Assembly (NCBI GenBank): GCA_031277915.1
Contig: JAITLL010000056.1
Location: 1-64,000 of the forward strand
Length of the DNA stretch: 64,000 bases
Direction of reading: 5' to 3'
From: Acinetobacter sp.
Lineage (GTDB): Bacteria; Pseudomonadota; Gammaproteobacteria; Pseudomonadales; Moraxellaceae
Shown here: positions 10,509 through 19,918 of the stretch, one piece after another
How positions within the stretch are numbered: the stretch's first letter is position 1
How the letters are laid out: every line of letters begins with the position of its first letter
The notes under the pieces: generated by a model
Told to the model about the DNA's origin: nothing
What the model saw: the letters and a program-made list of their open reading frames with translations, nothing else
Databases searched by the model: none
Position numbers and translations under genes: made by a program

Positions 10509-11435
10509 TTAAGCCGTACCTTCCAATGTTTGCTCAAGAATTGCGACACATAGTTTGTCAAAGCTATAACCTACTGCTTTTGCAGCCTTAGGTACAAGCG
10601 AATGACTAGTCATACCTGGCACAGTATTTACTTCTAAAAGCCAGAAATTGCCTTGCTCATCCTGCATGGCATCAATACGGCCCCAACCTTCTGCACCCAC
10701 TGATTGAAAAGCACGTAAACTTAAAGCTTGTAATTTTTTCTCTTCTGCGTCACTTAGACCACAAGGAATACCGTACTCGACATCATTACGCTCATATTTT
10801 GCTTCATAGTCATAAAAAGCAACATCTGCTGGTGGTTGCAAACGAATAACAGGTAAAGGCTGACCATTTAAGAATGAAATCGTAAATTCACGACCTGTAA
10901 TCCATTTTTCTGCCATAACTACAGCATCGTGCTGAGTTGCTTTTTCAATTGCTGCCGCAAAATCTTCAGCTTTCTCAACTTTACTCATGCCTACGCTTGA
11001 ACCTTCATGCACAGGCTTGATAATCATAGGCAAACCTAATTCGGCAATGACCGAATCCAGATCAGTCTCTTTAGTAATAATACGATATGGTGCAGTTGGT
11101 AAATCACTACCTTGCCAGATTTGTTTGGTTTTGACCTTATCCATACCAATCGCAGAACCTTGTACACCTGTTCCTGTATAAGGAATATTTAACCACTCAA
11201 GCACACCTTGGATCTGGCCATCTTCACCACCACGGCCATGCAATACAATAAATGCACGATCATAGTTTACAAGTTCAGTGACACTACGGTCTTGCGGATC
11301 AAATGCCTCAGCCTGAACACCTGAATTTAACAAAGCGTCCAAAACTGCTTGACCACTATCTAAAGACACAGCACGCTCAGCCGATTTTCCACCAAGTAAC
11401 ACAGCAACTTTGCCGAATTTTGTAGCATTTGACAC
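10509..11435 (-). CDS. ddl: D-alanine--D-alanine ligase
   Basis: ATP-grasp ligase that makes the D-Ala-D-Ala dipeptide of peptidoglycan. I choose GTG at 11435 (308 residues, starting (M)SNATKFGKVAVLLGG) because AAGGA stands seven bases before it. The in-frame extension upstream to 11462 adds nine residues and lacks a clear ribosome site. Family motifs are VLHGRGGEDG, HEGSSVGMSK, the ATP-grasp strand AVVMAEKWITGREFT, and EVNTVPGMTSHS at the metal site. It lies in the usual place between murC and ftsQ; murB is absent from this arrangement. Confidence 0.96.
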   Translation of the reverse strand: MSNATKFGKVAVLLGGKSAERAVSLDSGQAVLDALLNSGVQAEAFDPQDRSVTELVNYDRAFIVLHGRGGEDGQIQGVLEWLNIPYTGTGVQGSAIGMDKVKTKQIWQGSDLPTAPYRIITKETDLDSVIAELGLPMIIKPVHEGSSVGMSKVEKAEDFAAAIEKATQHDAVVMAEKWITGREFTISFLNGQPLPVIRLQPPADVAFYDYEAKYERNDVEYGIPCGLSDAEEKKLQALSLRAFQSVGAEGWGRIDAMQDEQGNFWLLEVNTVPGMTSHSLVPKAAKAVGYSFDKLCVAILEQTLEGTA

Positions 11436-11473
11436 GTTTAAATCCTTAACCCGATAATTCAATACTTTTTTGT

Positions 11474-12922
11474 TTATTTCACATACAAATGGTGCTGTGC
11501 AAGTTCTACTGAAATTGCTCCCACGTTACCTGCACCTTGTGTTAATAACAAGTCATTTGGTTGTAACACATTTTGCATGATGTTTTGCAAATTACCTTCA
11601 ACAGGATCAACCAAAATCGGTTCAACCTGACCACGCAAGCGAATACTACGTGCCAAAGTGCGACTATCTGCACCAACAATTGGCTTTTCGCCAGCCGGAT
11701 AAACTTCCAATAATAATAATTGATCAACTTGTGACAGTACTTCAATAAAGTCGTCAAAACAATCACGCGTACGTGAATAACGGTGAGGTTGGAAAAGCAT
11801 CACTAAACGGCGATCTGGATGGCTCTGACGAGCAGCTTTAATCGTTGCTTCCACTTCTTTCGGATGGTGTCCATAGTCATCGACTAATTTCACATTACCT
11901 TCACCAAGCTCAAATTCGCCTTGTACCTGAAAGCGACGTCCAACACCGCTAAAGCCTTTTAATGCTCGGCTAATTGCATCATCTGAAACGCCTTCATCGG
12001 TTGCAACCCCAATCGCAGCCAATGCATTTAAAATATTATGCAGACCAGGCTGATTGATCGTTAGGCGTAACGGCTCACGTCCTTTACGTAACACTGTAAA
12101 GTGTGAGCGCATACCGTCTTGCTCTACATCAATCGCACGAATGTCATTATCTTCGTTAAAACCATAGGTAATCACTGGACGGCCTACACGCGGTAAAATT
12201 TCACGAATATTGGCATCATCACCACAAACTACAGCTAAGCCATAAAACGGTAAGTTATGTAAGAACTGTACGAAGGTATCTTTTAACTTATCAAAGCTAC
12301 CTTCATAGGTGTCCATATGATCAGCATCGATATTGGTTACAATCGCTGCCATTGGCTGTAAATAAAGGAAAGATGCGTCCGATTCGTCAGCTTCAGCAAC
12401 AATAAAACGGCTCTCGCCAAGTGCTGCATTTACACCAGTACTGTTAAGCAAACCACCGATCACATAAGTTGGATCAAGGTTTTCTTCAGCTAACATCGTG
12501 GTTAACAAACTCGTTGTTGTGGTCTTACCATGAGTACCTGCCACAGCAATGCCATGACGGTAACGCATAAGCTCACCAAGCATTTCTGCACGACGTACAA
12601 TCGGAGTACGTTGTTCAATCGCTGCTTTAATTTCCGGATTTTCTGGATCAATAGCAGTTGAAACCACAAGCACATTAGCATTTTTAATATTTTCTGCTTC
12701 GTGTCCGATATAGACCTTAATGCCATTATCTTCTAATTGTTGTGTGGTTTTTGAGGCCTTAATATCTGAACCGGAAATTTTATATCCTTGGTTAGCTAAC
12801 ACCTCAGCAATACCACACATACCAGCACCACCAATTCCCACAAAATGAATGTGTTTGATACGGCGCATTTCAGGCACTTTAATCAATTTTTTTGCTTGGT
12901 TTGCAGCTGTTATTGGAGACAT
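11474..12922 (-). CDS. murC: UDP-N-acetylmuramate--L-alanine ligase
   Basis: Cytoplasmic Mur ligase adding L-Ala to UDP-MurNAc, the first step of the stem peptide. Its 482 residues show the N-terminal substrate domain ([17 protein letters not shown]), the ATP P-loop GTHGKTTTT at 129-137, central-domain residues in [12 protein letters not shown] and NIDADHMD, and the C-terminal [14 protein letters not shown] and FQPHRYSRT motifs. The start is 11 bp after the murG stop; ddl follows at the other end. No irregularity seen. Confidence 0.97.
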   Translation of the reverse strand: MSPITAANQAKKLIKVPEMRRIKHIHFVGIGGAGMCGIAEVLANQGYKISGSDIKASKTTQQLEDNGIKVYIGHEAENIKNANVLVVSTAIDPENPEIKAAIEQRTPIVRRAEMLGELMRYRHGIAVAGTHGKTTTTSLLTTMLAEENLDPTYVIGGLLNSTGVNAALGESRFIVAEADESDASFLYLQPMAAIVTNIDADHMDTYEGSFDKLKDTFVQFLHNLPFYGLAVVCGDDANIREILPRVGRPVITYGFNEDNDIRAIDVEQDGMRSHFTVLRKGREPLRLTINQPGLHNILNALAAIGVATDEGVSDDAISRALKGFSGVGRRFQVQGEFELGEGNVKLVDDYGHHPKEVEATIKAARQSHPDRRLVMLFQPHRYSRTRDCFDDFIEVLSQVDQLLLLEVYPAGEKPIVGADSRTLARSIRLRGQVEPILVDPVEGNLQNIMQNVLQPNDLLLTQGAGNVGAISVELAQHHLYVK

Positions 12923-12933
12923 AGTAAATCCGA

Positions 12934-14031
12934 TTACATTTTTTGAATAAGATCAACCACATGCTGAGTTGCATCTGGTTGGGCATGTTGACGCGCTTTC
13001 ACTGCCATTTCTGTAAGTAACTGGCGGTTGGTCAGCGTAGTAAACAATTGATTTAAAACATCTGGCGTCATGGTCGATTGCTGGCAAATTTTTGCTGCAC
13101 CGACATCGGCCAGAAATTTGGCATTTGCAGTTTGGTGGTCATCTACCGCAATAGGAAGCGGTACAAAAACTGCCGCCACGCCTGCAGTTGCAACTTCAGT
13201 CACAGTTAAAGCACCAGCACGGCAAATAATCAGATCTGCTTCGCTATATGCCTTCGCCATGTCTTCAATAAATGGCAAAACCTGTACTGTTAAATTTGCT
13301 GGCGCATCTGCGTACAACGCTTGAGTTGCCTCAACTTGTTGCTGACCACACTGATGAAAAATATTAAGGGGAACTTGAAGTTGTTTTAATGCTGGAGGTA
13401 AACGTTCATTGAGTGCTTTGGCACCTAGAGACCCACCAACAATGAGAATATTTAACGGCTGGCCCGCTTGCGCACGCTCATCATAGCGCCACTTTGGGCT
13501 TAAGATATCTGTAATTTCACGGCGTACTGGATTTCCAGTGGTCACGACTTTTCCACCAGCAGGGAAAGTATGCGGAAATGCTTCGCACACCACTTTAGCC
13601 ACACGTGATAACTGTGCATTGGTAAAACCTGCAACCGCATTTTGCTCATGAATGAGAACAGGAATACCTAATAAACGCGCTGCTAGGCCACCCGGCCCTG
13701 CAACGTAGCCACCAAAGCCAGCAACCGCATCAACTTTAAGCTGTTTCATATAGCGCATTGCGCTCAAAGTTGCTTTTAAAATTTTAAAAGGCGCAGCAAG
13801 CTTACGGATGACTCCGTTTCCACGCACACCTTGAATATCAATTTGATAAATTGGAATATTTTGATCTTTTAATAAACGATTTTCCATACCTGTTGGCGTG
13901 GCTAACCATGAAACTTGACAACCTTGTTGTTGAAGTTGTTTGGCTACGGCGAGGGCTGGAAAAACATGTCCACCAGTACCGGCAGCCATCATCATGACAT
14001 GTTTAGGTTTGCTTTGCTGTGAATCGGTCAC
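12934..14031 (-). CDS. murG: UDP-N-acetylglucosamine--N-acetylmuramyl transferase
   Basis: Membrane-associated GT28 glycosyltransferase that turns lipid I into lipid II. The 365 residues start at GTG 14031. The donor-loop motif [13 protein letters not shown] is at 18-30, the second G-loop is [11 protein letters not shown], and the C-terminal UDP-GlcNAc site holds [11 protein letters not shown] and ADHQT-like VDDHQTANA. It is the first gene of the leftward mur/fts unit in this window; the usual upstream partner ftsW is not present, so the cluster is split in this genus. Confidence 0.96.
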   Translation of the reverse strand: MTDSQQSKPKHVMMMAAGTGGHVFPALAVAKQLQQQGCQVSWLATPTGMENRLLKDQNIPIYQIDIQGVRGNGVIRKLAAPFKILKATLSAMRYMKQLKVDAVAGFGGYVAGPGGLAARLLGIPVLIHEQNAVAGFTNAQLSRVAKVVCEAFPHTFPAGGKVVTTGNPVRREITDILSPKWRYDERAQAGQPLNILIVGGSLGAKALNERLPPALKQLQVPLNIFHQCGQQQVEATQALYADAPANLTVQVLPFIEDMAKAYSEADLIICRAGALTVTEVATAGVAAVFVPLPIAVDDHQTANAKFLADVGAAKICQQSTMTPDVLNQLFTTLTNRQLLTEMAVKARQHAQPDATQHVVDLIQKM

Positions 14032-14222
14032 GGTCTAATTCTTCAACTCAAAAAACAATGGAAATTGTCATCTATTTTTGTAGCCGTTTATTTTAATCCT
14101 AAAGCTTCATTAACGAAAAGCGAATTTCACTCGTTTATAACAGAAAGATGTGCTTTTTTGAAAATATGCCTACAAAGCCTAGCGTATTTCATATTGTGAT
14201 TTTATTAATTGATATATTTTTA

Positions 14223-14255
14223 GGTGATTTCCCATTATTAACAGAGGAAATCACC
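14223..14255 (-). terminator. Hairpin after gshB, weak terminator candidate
   Basis: Perfect 10-bp inverted repeat GGTGATTTCC / GGAAATCACC with a 13-base loop, 13 bp past the gshB stop. For leftward transcription it is followed by AAAAATA rather than a U tract, so it may stabilise the 3' end rather than terminate by itself. The rest of 14032-14267 shows no gene. Confidence 0.4.
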
Positions 14256-14267
14256 CAAAGTAGATTA

Positions 14268-15212
14268 TTAAGCAGGACGACCCGCTTCTAATACGTCAAA
14301 TAGATCATCGGCAATCGATGTACCAAACTGAGCATCAATTTCACGAATACAGGTTGGGCTGGTCACATTAATTTCAGTAACATAATTACCGATTACATCT
14401 AAACCAACAAAAATCAAACTTTTTTCGCGCAAGAAAGGTCCAATTTTAGCCGCAATGAGCTTATCGTTTTCAGTCAGTGGACGAGCTTGGCCTAAACCAC
14501 CAGCCGCCAAGTTACCACGGACTTCACCATTTTGTGGAATACGTGCCAGACAGTAAGGAATAGGTTCGCCATTTACCATTAAAATGCGTTTATCCCCTTC
14601 TACAATTTCAGGAATATAACGCTGCGCCATAATTGGGCGAGTACCTAACTCTGTCAGCATTTCTAAGGTAGAACCAATATTTACACCATCTTGGTATAAA
14701 CGGAAAATACCCATCCCACCCATACCATCAAGCGGCTTAACGATCACATCGCCATGCTCTTTAATAAATTCACGAATTAAACTTTGCTGTGATGTCACAA
14801 GTGTAGGCACTTGTAGCTCTGGAAATTGCGTTGCAAAAAGTTTTTCGTTGCAATCACGCAATGATTGAGGTTTATTAATAATCCATGAACCCTCGCGCTC
14901 AGCTTGCTCAAGTACGTAAGTCGTATAAATAAAATTCATGTCAAATGGCGGATCTTTACGCATGAGCACAACGTCATAAGCCGCAATCGATTCTTTTTTC
15001 TTTTCGCCAAGCTCATAGTAATGACTGTAATCTTCAAATACTTCTAAAGGAGAGATTAAACCGTAAGCTTTACCTTGATCGATATATAAATCTTGCTGTA
15101 ATGCATAACCCAATTCATGTCCACGACGGCTCGCCGCCCACAACATTGCCATGGTTGAATCCTTTTTCAGGTTTACGGTTTCAATCGGATCCATGACGAC
15201 AAGTACACGCAT
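14268..15212 (-). CDS. gshB: Glutathione synthetase
   Basis: ATP-grasp enzyme joining glycine to gamma-glutamylcysteine. I start it at ATG 15212 (314 residues, MRVLVVMDPIETVNLKKDST), the family's conserved N-terminus, with GAAGAG upstream. An upstream in-frame start at 15266 would add 18 untypical residues. Motifs seen: VLMRKDPPFDMNFIYTTY, INKPQSLRDCNEKLFA, the glycine-rich loop KPLDGMGGMGIF, and EINVTSPTCIREID at the C-terminus. Its partner gshA lies 38 kb away in the same window. Confidence 0.96.
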   Translation of the reverse strand: MRVLVVMDPIETVNLKKDSTMAMLWAASRRGHELGYALQQDLYIDQGKAYGLISPLEVFEDYSHYYELGEKKKESIAAYDVVLMRKDPPFDMNFIYTTYVLEQAEREGSWIINKPQSLRDCNEKLFATQFPELQVPTLVTSQQSLIREFIKEHGDVIVKPLDGMGGMGIFRLYQDGVNIGSTLEMLTELGTRPIMAQRYIPEIVEGDKRILMVNGEPIPYCLARIPQNGEVRGNLAAGGLGQARPLTENDKLIAAKIGPFLREKSLIFVGLDVIGNYVTEINVTSPTCIREIDAQFGTSIADDLFDVLEAGRPA

Positions 15213-15339
15213 GCTCAAGCTCTTCTTAAAATTTAAATTAACATGAGTATAACTGAGATTTTTCATTGGTTTTTCTTAATTTCAGTAAAACCTTATCTGT
15301 TATTTTTATCGACCTTTTCAGGGTAATCTCGCAACGATA

Positions 15340-15762
15340 TTATGCTTTATAAGTAGATAGCAAAATACTGGTTTCAGTATAAGAAATTCCATCAATCTGC
15401 CGAATTCGGCCCAGCGCCCGATCAAATTGTTCTAAGCTTTCTGCCTTTAATTCAACCAACAAATCCCATTTTCCATTTGTGGTATGCAAGGTATTCACTA
15501 CCGGTTCTCCACGCAATACTTTAATAATATTTTGCATTCGATTCCCTTCGACCACGATACTCATCCATGCTCGAATCATATTTTGTTCAAAGCCTGGCTT
15601 AATACGAACCGTATAACCCGTGATAATTCCACTGGCTTCAAGTGCTTCAATTCTCTTTTGAATTGTGGCACGGGAAACTCGCACTTTTTGTGCAAGCTCA
15701 GTGACAGACATGCGGGCATTTTCTCTGAGCAAACTTAATATTTGTCGATCTGTATCGTTCAT
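15340..15762 (-). CDS. Lrp/AsnC-family transcriptional regulator
   Basis: 140-residue leucine-responsive-type regulator. The N-terminal winged HTH is LRENARMSVTELAQKVRVSRATIQKRIEAL (quoted in parts: SVTELAQKVRVS is the recognition region), followed by the RAM ligand domain with GEPVVNTLHTTNGKWDLLVE. It is transcribed away from the ornithine cyclodeaminase gene, 119 bp apart, so it probably controls that operon in response to an amino acid such as ornithine, arginine or citrulline. The ligand is inference. Confidence 0.9.
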   Translation of the reverse strand: MNDTDRQILSLLRENARMSVTELAQKVRVSRATIQKRIEALEASGIITGYTVRIKPGFEQNMIRAWMSIVVEGNRMQNIIKVLRGEPVVNTLHTTNGKWDLLVELKAESLEQFDRALGRIRQIDGISYTETSILLSTYKA

Positions 15763-15881
15763 TTTGCTTATATTGCCTTATCAAAAAGATAATTTTTATA
15801 GCATTCTGATCATTTTATCAACTTTCTCAGATCATATTGATTTTTCATACTAGTGTCATACAAAACGCACAGGGAAAGAGA

Positions 15882-16910
15882 ATGACTCAGTTCATTGATA
15901 TAAATGACATGCAAAAGTTGGTGAGCCACTTAGGTGTAGCTGGATTTATTCGTGAGTTACTCAGCTACATTGAGCATGATTTTAAACGTTGGGAAAAGTT
16001 TGATAAAACTCCACGTGTCGCCAATCATTCAGAGGTTGGTGTGATTGAACTCATGCCAACATCAGACGAGACCCTTTATGGTTTTAAGTATGTCAATGGA
16101 CATCCTGGTAACGCACTTCACAATCAACTGACTGTCATGTCTTTTGGTGCCCTTGCAGAGACGGCAACAGGTTATCCACTGCTCTTAAGCGAATTTACAT
16201 TAGCCACAGCACTACGCACTGCAGCAACTTCAGTGTTAGCCGCAAAATATTTAGCCCGCCAAGATTCAAAAAGTATGGCAATTATTGGTAATGGTGCTCA
16301 ATGTGAATTTCAGATTATTGGTTTTAATGAAATTTTAAATATTACCGATTTTTATTTGTACGACATTGATACCCAAGCAACCGAAAAAGTGCTGCGAAAC
16401 TTAGATCATTATCCACATCTCAATTTACATGTCTGCCCATCTGTTGATGATGCGTTAAAACATGCCGACATTATTACAACCGTCACTGCTGACAAGGCTT
16501 ACGCTACGATTTTAACGGCTGCACAGATTCAAGCAGGTGTACATATCAATGCCGTTGGTGGTGACTGTCCAGGCAAAACTGAACTTGATGCCAACATTCT
16601 AAGCGCAGAACTTGCAGAAGTTTTTGTGGAATACACTCCTCAAACTCGTATTGAAGGTGAAATTCAGCAATTATCTGCCGATTTTCAGGTTACCGAGCTT
16701 TGGCAAGTCATGAATGGTCAAGCGAGCGGACGTAAAGACCAAAATACGATTACCATTTTTGATTCAGTCGGATTTGCTATTGAGGACTTCTCCACTTTAC
16801 GCCTCATTTATGACCTTGCCCAAAAGCACAAAATTGGTTCTGACATCGCATTGGTGCCAACACCAGACAACCCACGTGATTTGTATCGCCTTTTAGTTCA
16901 GCCGGAGTAA
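15882..16910 (+). CDS. Ornithine cyclodeaminase family protein
   Basis: Predicted NAD-dependent enzyme turning ornithine into proline and ammonia (mu-crystallin fold). I start at ATG 15882 (342 residues, MTQFIDINDMQKLVSHLG), which has AGGGAAAGAG directly upstream; the frame opens 15 codons earlier. Motifs: NAD-binding SMAIIGNGAQCEFQ, substrate-side LTVMSFGALAETATGYP, and INAVGGDCPGKTELD, where the conserved Asp matches the catalytic residue of the family. The next gene starts 6 bp after its stop. It sits in an operon with a CtlX-type hydrolase and downstream of a divergent Lrp regulator. Confidence 0.92.
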   Translation: MTQFIDINDMQKLVSHLGVAGFIRELLSYIEHDFKRWEKFDKTPRVANHSEVGVIELMPTSDETLYGFKYVNGHPGNALHNQLTVMSFGALAETATGYPLLLSEFTLATALRTAATSVLAAKYLARQDSKSMAIIGNGAQCEFQIIGFNEILNITDFYLYDIDTQATEKVLRNLDHYPHLNLHVCPSVDDALKHADIITTVTADKAYATILTAAQIQAGVHINAVGGDCPGKTELDANILSAELAEVFVEYTPQTRIEGEIQQLSADFQVTELWQVMNGQASGRKDQNTITIFDSVGFAIEDFSTLRLIYDLAQKHKIGSDIALVPTPDNPRDLYRLLVQPE

Positions 16911-16916
16911 CTGGTC

Positions 16917-17867
16917 ATGCAAACGACAAATAGCGTACTCATGGTTCGACCAACAGCGTTTCATGCCAACCCTGAAACCATGCGCAGTAATTACTTTCAA
17001 AAAACGCTCAACGGCGTAATGGATATCTCACAGCAAGCTCAGTCTGCTTTTGATGCCTATGTAAATGCATTGCAACAAGTGGGGATCGATGTCACGGTTA
17101 TTTATGATATTGCAAGTCATGAAACACCAGACTCATTATTTCCTAATAACTGGATTGCTATGTTGGAAAATGAAACTATTTTTACTTTTCCTATGGAAGC
17201 ATTGAACCGACGACGTGAAAGACGTGAAGATATTATTGCCAAAATCCGCAATGAGTTTGTTGTCAGCAAACGGATTGACCTTTCTCCGTATGAGTCAAAA
17301 GGGCTTTTCTTTGAAGGAACAGGCTCTTTAATCCTAGACCATGACCACAAACATGCCTATGTATGCCGTTCAAGTCGAAGTTCAAATGTTGTCGGGCAAG
17401 AGTTTGAGCATTTGTCTGGATACGATATTTTCTGGTTTGATGCCAAAGACCGTCAAGGCAATGCGATTTATCACACTAATGTCATGATGAGTATTGGTAA
17501 TCACTTTGCCATTGTGTGTCTAGAATCTATCGCTTGTAAGAATGAACGTGAACAACTGAGCATATTACTAGAAACCAGTGGCAAAACTATTATCGATGTC
17601 ACTTTTGAGCAAATGGAACAATTTACCTGCAATGTTTTAGAGCTCAAGAATCGGACGGGGCACCCTGTATATGCCATGTCAACTCGTGCTTGGCATGCAT
17701 TCACAGCTACACAACAAAAAATGATTGCCGATTATGCCTACTTAGCACTCGCACCGATCAACATTATTGAAGATTTAGGCGGTGGTGGCGCACGCTGCAT
17801 GCTCGCCGAGATTTTTCTTGAGAAACAATATTTAAGCAAACAAACATCTTCACTCTCTTTTGGTTAA
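16917..17867 (+). CDS. ctlX: CtlX-type citrulline/arginine hydrolase (amidinotransferase superfamily)
   Basis: 316-residue member of the guanidine-modifying (penta-propeller) superfamily. Landmarks are PDSLFPNNWIAML near the N-terminus, FFEGTGSLILDHDHKHAYVCRS with the catalytic Glu, a His in NVMMSIGNHFA, and a nucleophilic Cys at about residue 294 in GGGGARCMLAEIF. The close relatives are named citrulline utilisation hydrolases; the family also contains dimethylargininases. Next to ornithine cyclodeaminase the simplest reading is citrulline to ornithine, then proline. Substrate not proven by sequence. Confidence 0.82.
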   Translation: MQTTNSVLMVRPTAFHANPETMRSNYFQKTLNGVMDISQQAQSAFDAYVNALQQVGIDVTVIYDIASHETPDSLFPNNWIAMLENETIFTFPMEALNRRRERREDIIAKIRNEFVVSKRIDLSPYESKGLFFEGTGSLILDHDHKHAYVCRSSRSSNVVGQEFEHLSGYDIFWFDAKDRQGNAIYHTNVMMSIGNHFAIVCLESIACKNEREQLSILLETSGKTIIDVTFEQMEQFTCNVLELKNRTGHPVYAMSTRAWHAFTATQQKMIADYAYLALAPINIIEDLGGGGARCMLAEIFLEKQYLSKQTSSLSFG

Positions 17868-17923
17868 TAAAAGCATTTACTTCAACAATCTCCTCAACTT
17901 ACATTTTGAAACTTTATGACTTT

Positions 17924-17942
17924 ACCCCAGCCTGACTGGGGT
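17924..17942 (+). terminator. Hairpin between ctlX and the permease
   Basis: ACCCCAG-CCTGA-CTGGGGT perfect 7-bp stem, 56 bp after the ctlX stop and 26 bp before the permease start. The following GATCTTTC is a poor U tract, so it may attenuate rather than end transcription. Confidence 0.4.
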
Positions 17943-17968
17943 GATCTTTCATCGTAAAGGAGCGGTTT

Positions 17969-19387
17969 ATGGAAATAGATAAAGCCTCACATATGGAACA
18001 GAGCACGCAATACGATAATCAAGGGCTTCAAAAGAACCTTGAAAACCGACATATTCAATTAATCGCCATTGGTGGTGCCATTGGTACTGGCTTATTTATG
18101 GGAGCGGGCAAAACACTGAGTCTCTCTGGGACTTCCATCATTTTCACCTACATGATTACAGGATTCTTTCTTTTTTTCATGATGCGGGCCTTAGGAGAAT
18201 TACTCTTATCCAATACTCGCTATCATTCTTTTGCAGACTTTGCTGGGGAGTATTTAGGACCTTGGACGGGCTTTTTTATTGGTTGGTCATACTGGTTAAG
18301 TTGGGTGGTTGCCTGTATTGGAGACGTTGTTGTGATTGGCGGGTATATGCAATTTTGGTACCCCGATCTACCTCTTTGGATTCCGGCATTTGCAGCTCTC
18401 TCCATTTTACTATTTTTAAATATTTTGTCGGTCAAACTGTTTGGAGAGCTCGAATTTTGGTTTGCCATTATTAAAATTATTGCCATTATTGCGTTAATTG
18501 TGGTCGGCTTCTGGATGGCGACCACAGGTTATACATCTCCAGATGGGGTAAAAGCTTCTTTTAGCCACCTCACCGATAAAAATGCACTCTTTCCACATGG
18601 TGCAGCAGGGTTCCTTGCTGGATTCCAGATTGCGTTATTTTCTTTTATAGGTATTGAACTCGTAGGAGTGACTGCCGCTGAGGCCAAAAACCCAGAAAGA
18701 ACGCTTCCTAAAGCTATTAACTCAATTCCAATTCGCATTATTTTCTTTTATGTACTTTCACTCATTTGTATTGTCGCTGTTACTTCTTGGTATAAAGTGT
18801 CAGCAGATAAAAGCCCTTTTGTCGAACTATTTACACTTGCTGGATTACCTGCCGCAGCAGCAGTCATTAACTTTGTCGTTTTAACCTCTGCACTGTCTTC
18901 AGCAAACAGTGGTGTATTTTCAACAAGTCGTATGCTTTTTGGGCTCGCTTGTGAAGATGCAGCCCCGCGCCCATTACAAAAATTATCCGCATCTAATATC
19001 CCACTGAGAGGTCTGATTCTTTCTGGCTTTTGTATGTTCTGCGGCGCTATTCTTTTATTTATCATGCCTAGTGTGATGGCAATCTTCACCTTACTCTCCA
19101 CTCTCTCTGCCATTTTACTTATTTTTATTTGGGGTGTGATTGTTCTTTCATATCTGGCATACCGTAAAAAAAGACCAGACCTACATCAAAGATCTATTTA
19201 TAAAATGCCAGCGGGAATCCTTATGTCTTATGGTTGTCTAGGTTTCTTCTTCTTTGTACTTTGCGTGTTATCTTTGCAAGCAGATACCCGAGTAGGATTA
19301 TTGATTGCCCCTATCTGGTTCATCTGGCTTGCAATAGCATATAAAAAAAAGGATGCAATCAATCTAGCCTTCGTATTTAAAAAATAA
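17969..19387 (+). CDS. APC-superfamily amino acid permease (AAT family)
   Basis: Inner-membrane amino acid:proton symporter of 472 residues with 12 predicted hydrophobic spans. The N-terminus NRHIQLIAIGGAIGTGLFMG is the signature of the AAT group (AroP, GabP, ProY, LysP); FSFIGIELVGVTAAEAKNPE is the conserved helix-6 region. ATG 17969 has AAAGGAG eight bases upstream. It follows the ornithine cyclodeaminase/CtlX genes in the same direction, so import of citrulline, ornithine or proline is likely; specificity cannot be read from the sequence. Confidence 0.88.
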   Translation: MEIDKASHMEQSTQYDNQGLQKNLENRHIQLIAIGGAIGTGLFMGAGKTLSLSGTSIIFTYMITGFFLFFMMRALGELLLSNTRYHSFADFAGEYLGPWTGFFIGWSYWLSWVVACIGDVVVIGGYMQFWYPDLPLWIPAFAALSILLFLNILSVKLFGELEFWFAIIKIIAIIALIVVGFWMATTGYTSPDGVKASFSHLTDKNALFPHGAAGFLAGFQIALFSFIGIELVGVTAAEAKNPERTLPKAINSIPIRIIFFYVLSLICIVAVTSWYKVSADKSPFVELFTLAGLPAAAAVINFVVLTSALSSANSGVFSTSRMLFGLACEDAAPRPLQKLSASNIPLRGLILSGFCMFCGAILLFIMPSVMAIFTLLSTLSAILLIFIWGVIVLSYLAYRKKRPDLHQRSIYKMPAGILMSYGCLGFFFFVLCVLSLQADTRVGLLIAPIWFIWLAIAYKKKDAINLAFVFKK

Positions 19388-19392
19388 TTTAA

Positions 19393-19425
19393 AAGCAGCT
19401 GTTTGGTTAAAACTAAACAGCTTTC
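19393..19425 (+). terminator. Terminator-like hairpin after the permease
   Basis: AAGCAGCTGTTTGG / CTAAACAGCTTT hairpin starting 6 bp after the permease stop, ending in TTTCCTT. A short following gene (19478) is read in the same direction and would need its own promoter. Confidence 0.5.
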
Positions 19426-19477
19426 CTTCACATATTACGGTAAAGTTTTACATGGATTCTCTAATCGTTGGATTATT

Positions 19478-19690
19478 ATGAAATTTTATCGCTATTTAAC
19501 AGGTCCTGATGACTCTGCTTTTTGTGTGCGAGTAACTAAAGCGCTGAATCACGGTTGGGAGCTATATGAAGCACCCACTATGACCTTTAATGGTACTCAA
19601 GTGATTGTGGGGCAAGCAATTTGTAAAACGATTGATGAAAACTATGATCCAGAAATGGATATTTTAGATGTACTTAAAAACAATGCTTAA
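19478..19690 (+). CDS. Small DUF1737-type protein
   Basis: 70-residue protein beginning MKFYRYLTGPDDSAFCVRVT. The pattern of a conserved Tyr-rich start, KALNHGWELYEAPTMTFNG and a VGQAICK strand fits the DUF1737 family, small cytoplasmic proteins of unknown role. I use ATG 19478, because the frame's upstream 25 codons overlap the terminator hairpin and show no conservation; the ribosome site (TTGGAT) is weak. No function can be assigned. Confidence 0.7.
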   Translation: MKFYRYLTGPDDSAFCVRVTKALNHGWELYEAPTMTFNGTQVIVGQAICKTIDENYDPEMDILDVLKNNA

Positions 19691-19867
19691 CTCTAAGGGT
19701 GTTTTTTAATAACGAAGCACCCTCTCCATAACCCTATTCATAAATAAAACTAATTATTCACTTCAAGACCATCCTTTGGTACATAAAGTATATTGTTAAA
19801 AATCAATAATTAAATGTTAATCACAATAATTTCATAGGCAATAGTTCTTTTATTTTAAATGATTAAA

Positions 19868-19882
19868 TGATTATAATTATCA
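19868..19882 (+). promoter_or_regulatory. Fur box upstream of the TonB receptor
   Basis: TGATTATAATTATCA differs from the 7-1-7 Fur consensus TGATAATNATTATCA at one position. It lies 36 bp before the ATG of the siderophore receptor inside an AT-rich promoter region, so iron repression of the receptor is expected. Confidence 0.8.
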
Positions 19883-19918
19883 TTTATACTTTTATTTTTG
19901 TTAACAGACTTTATTTTT

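Noticed and set aside
11542-12726. Two leftward frames of 74 codons inside murC
   Set aside because: Out-of-frame shadows of murC without family features.
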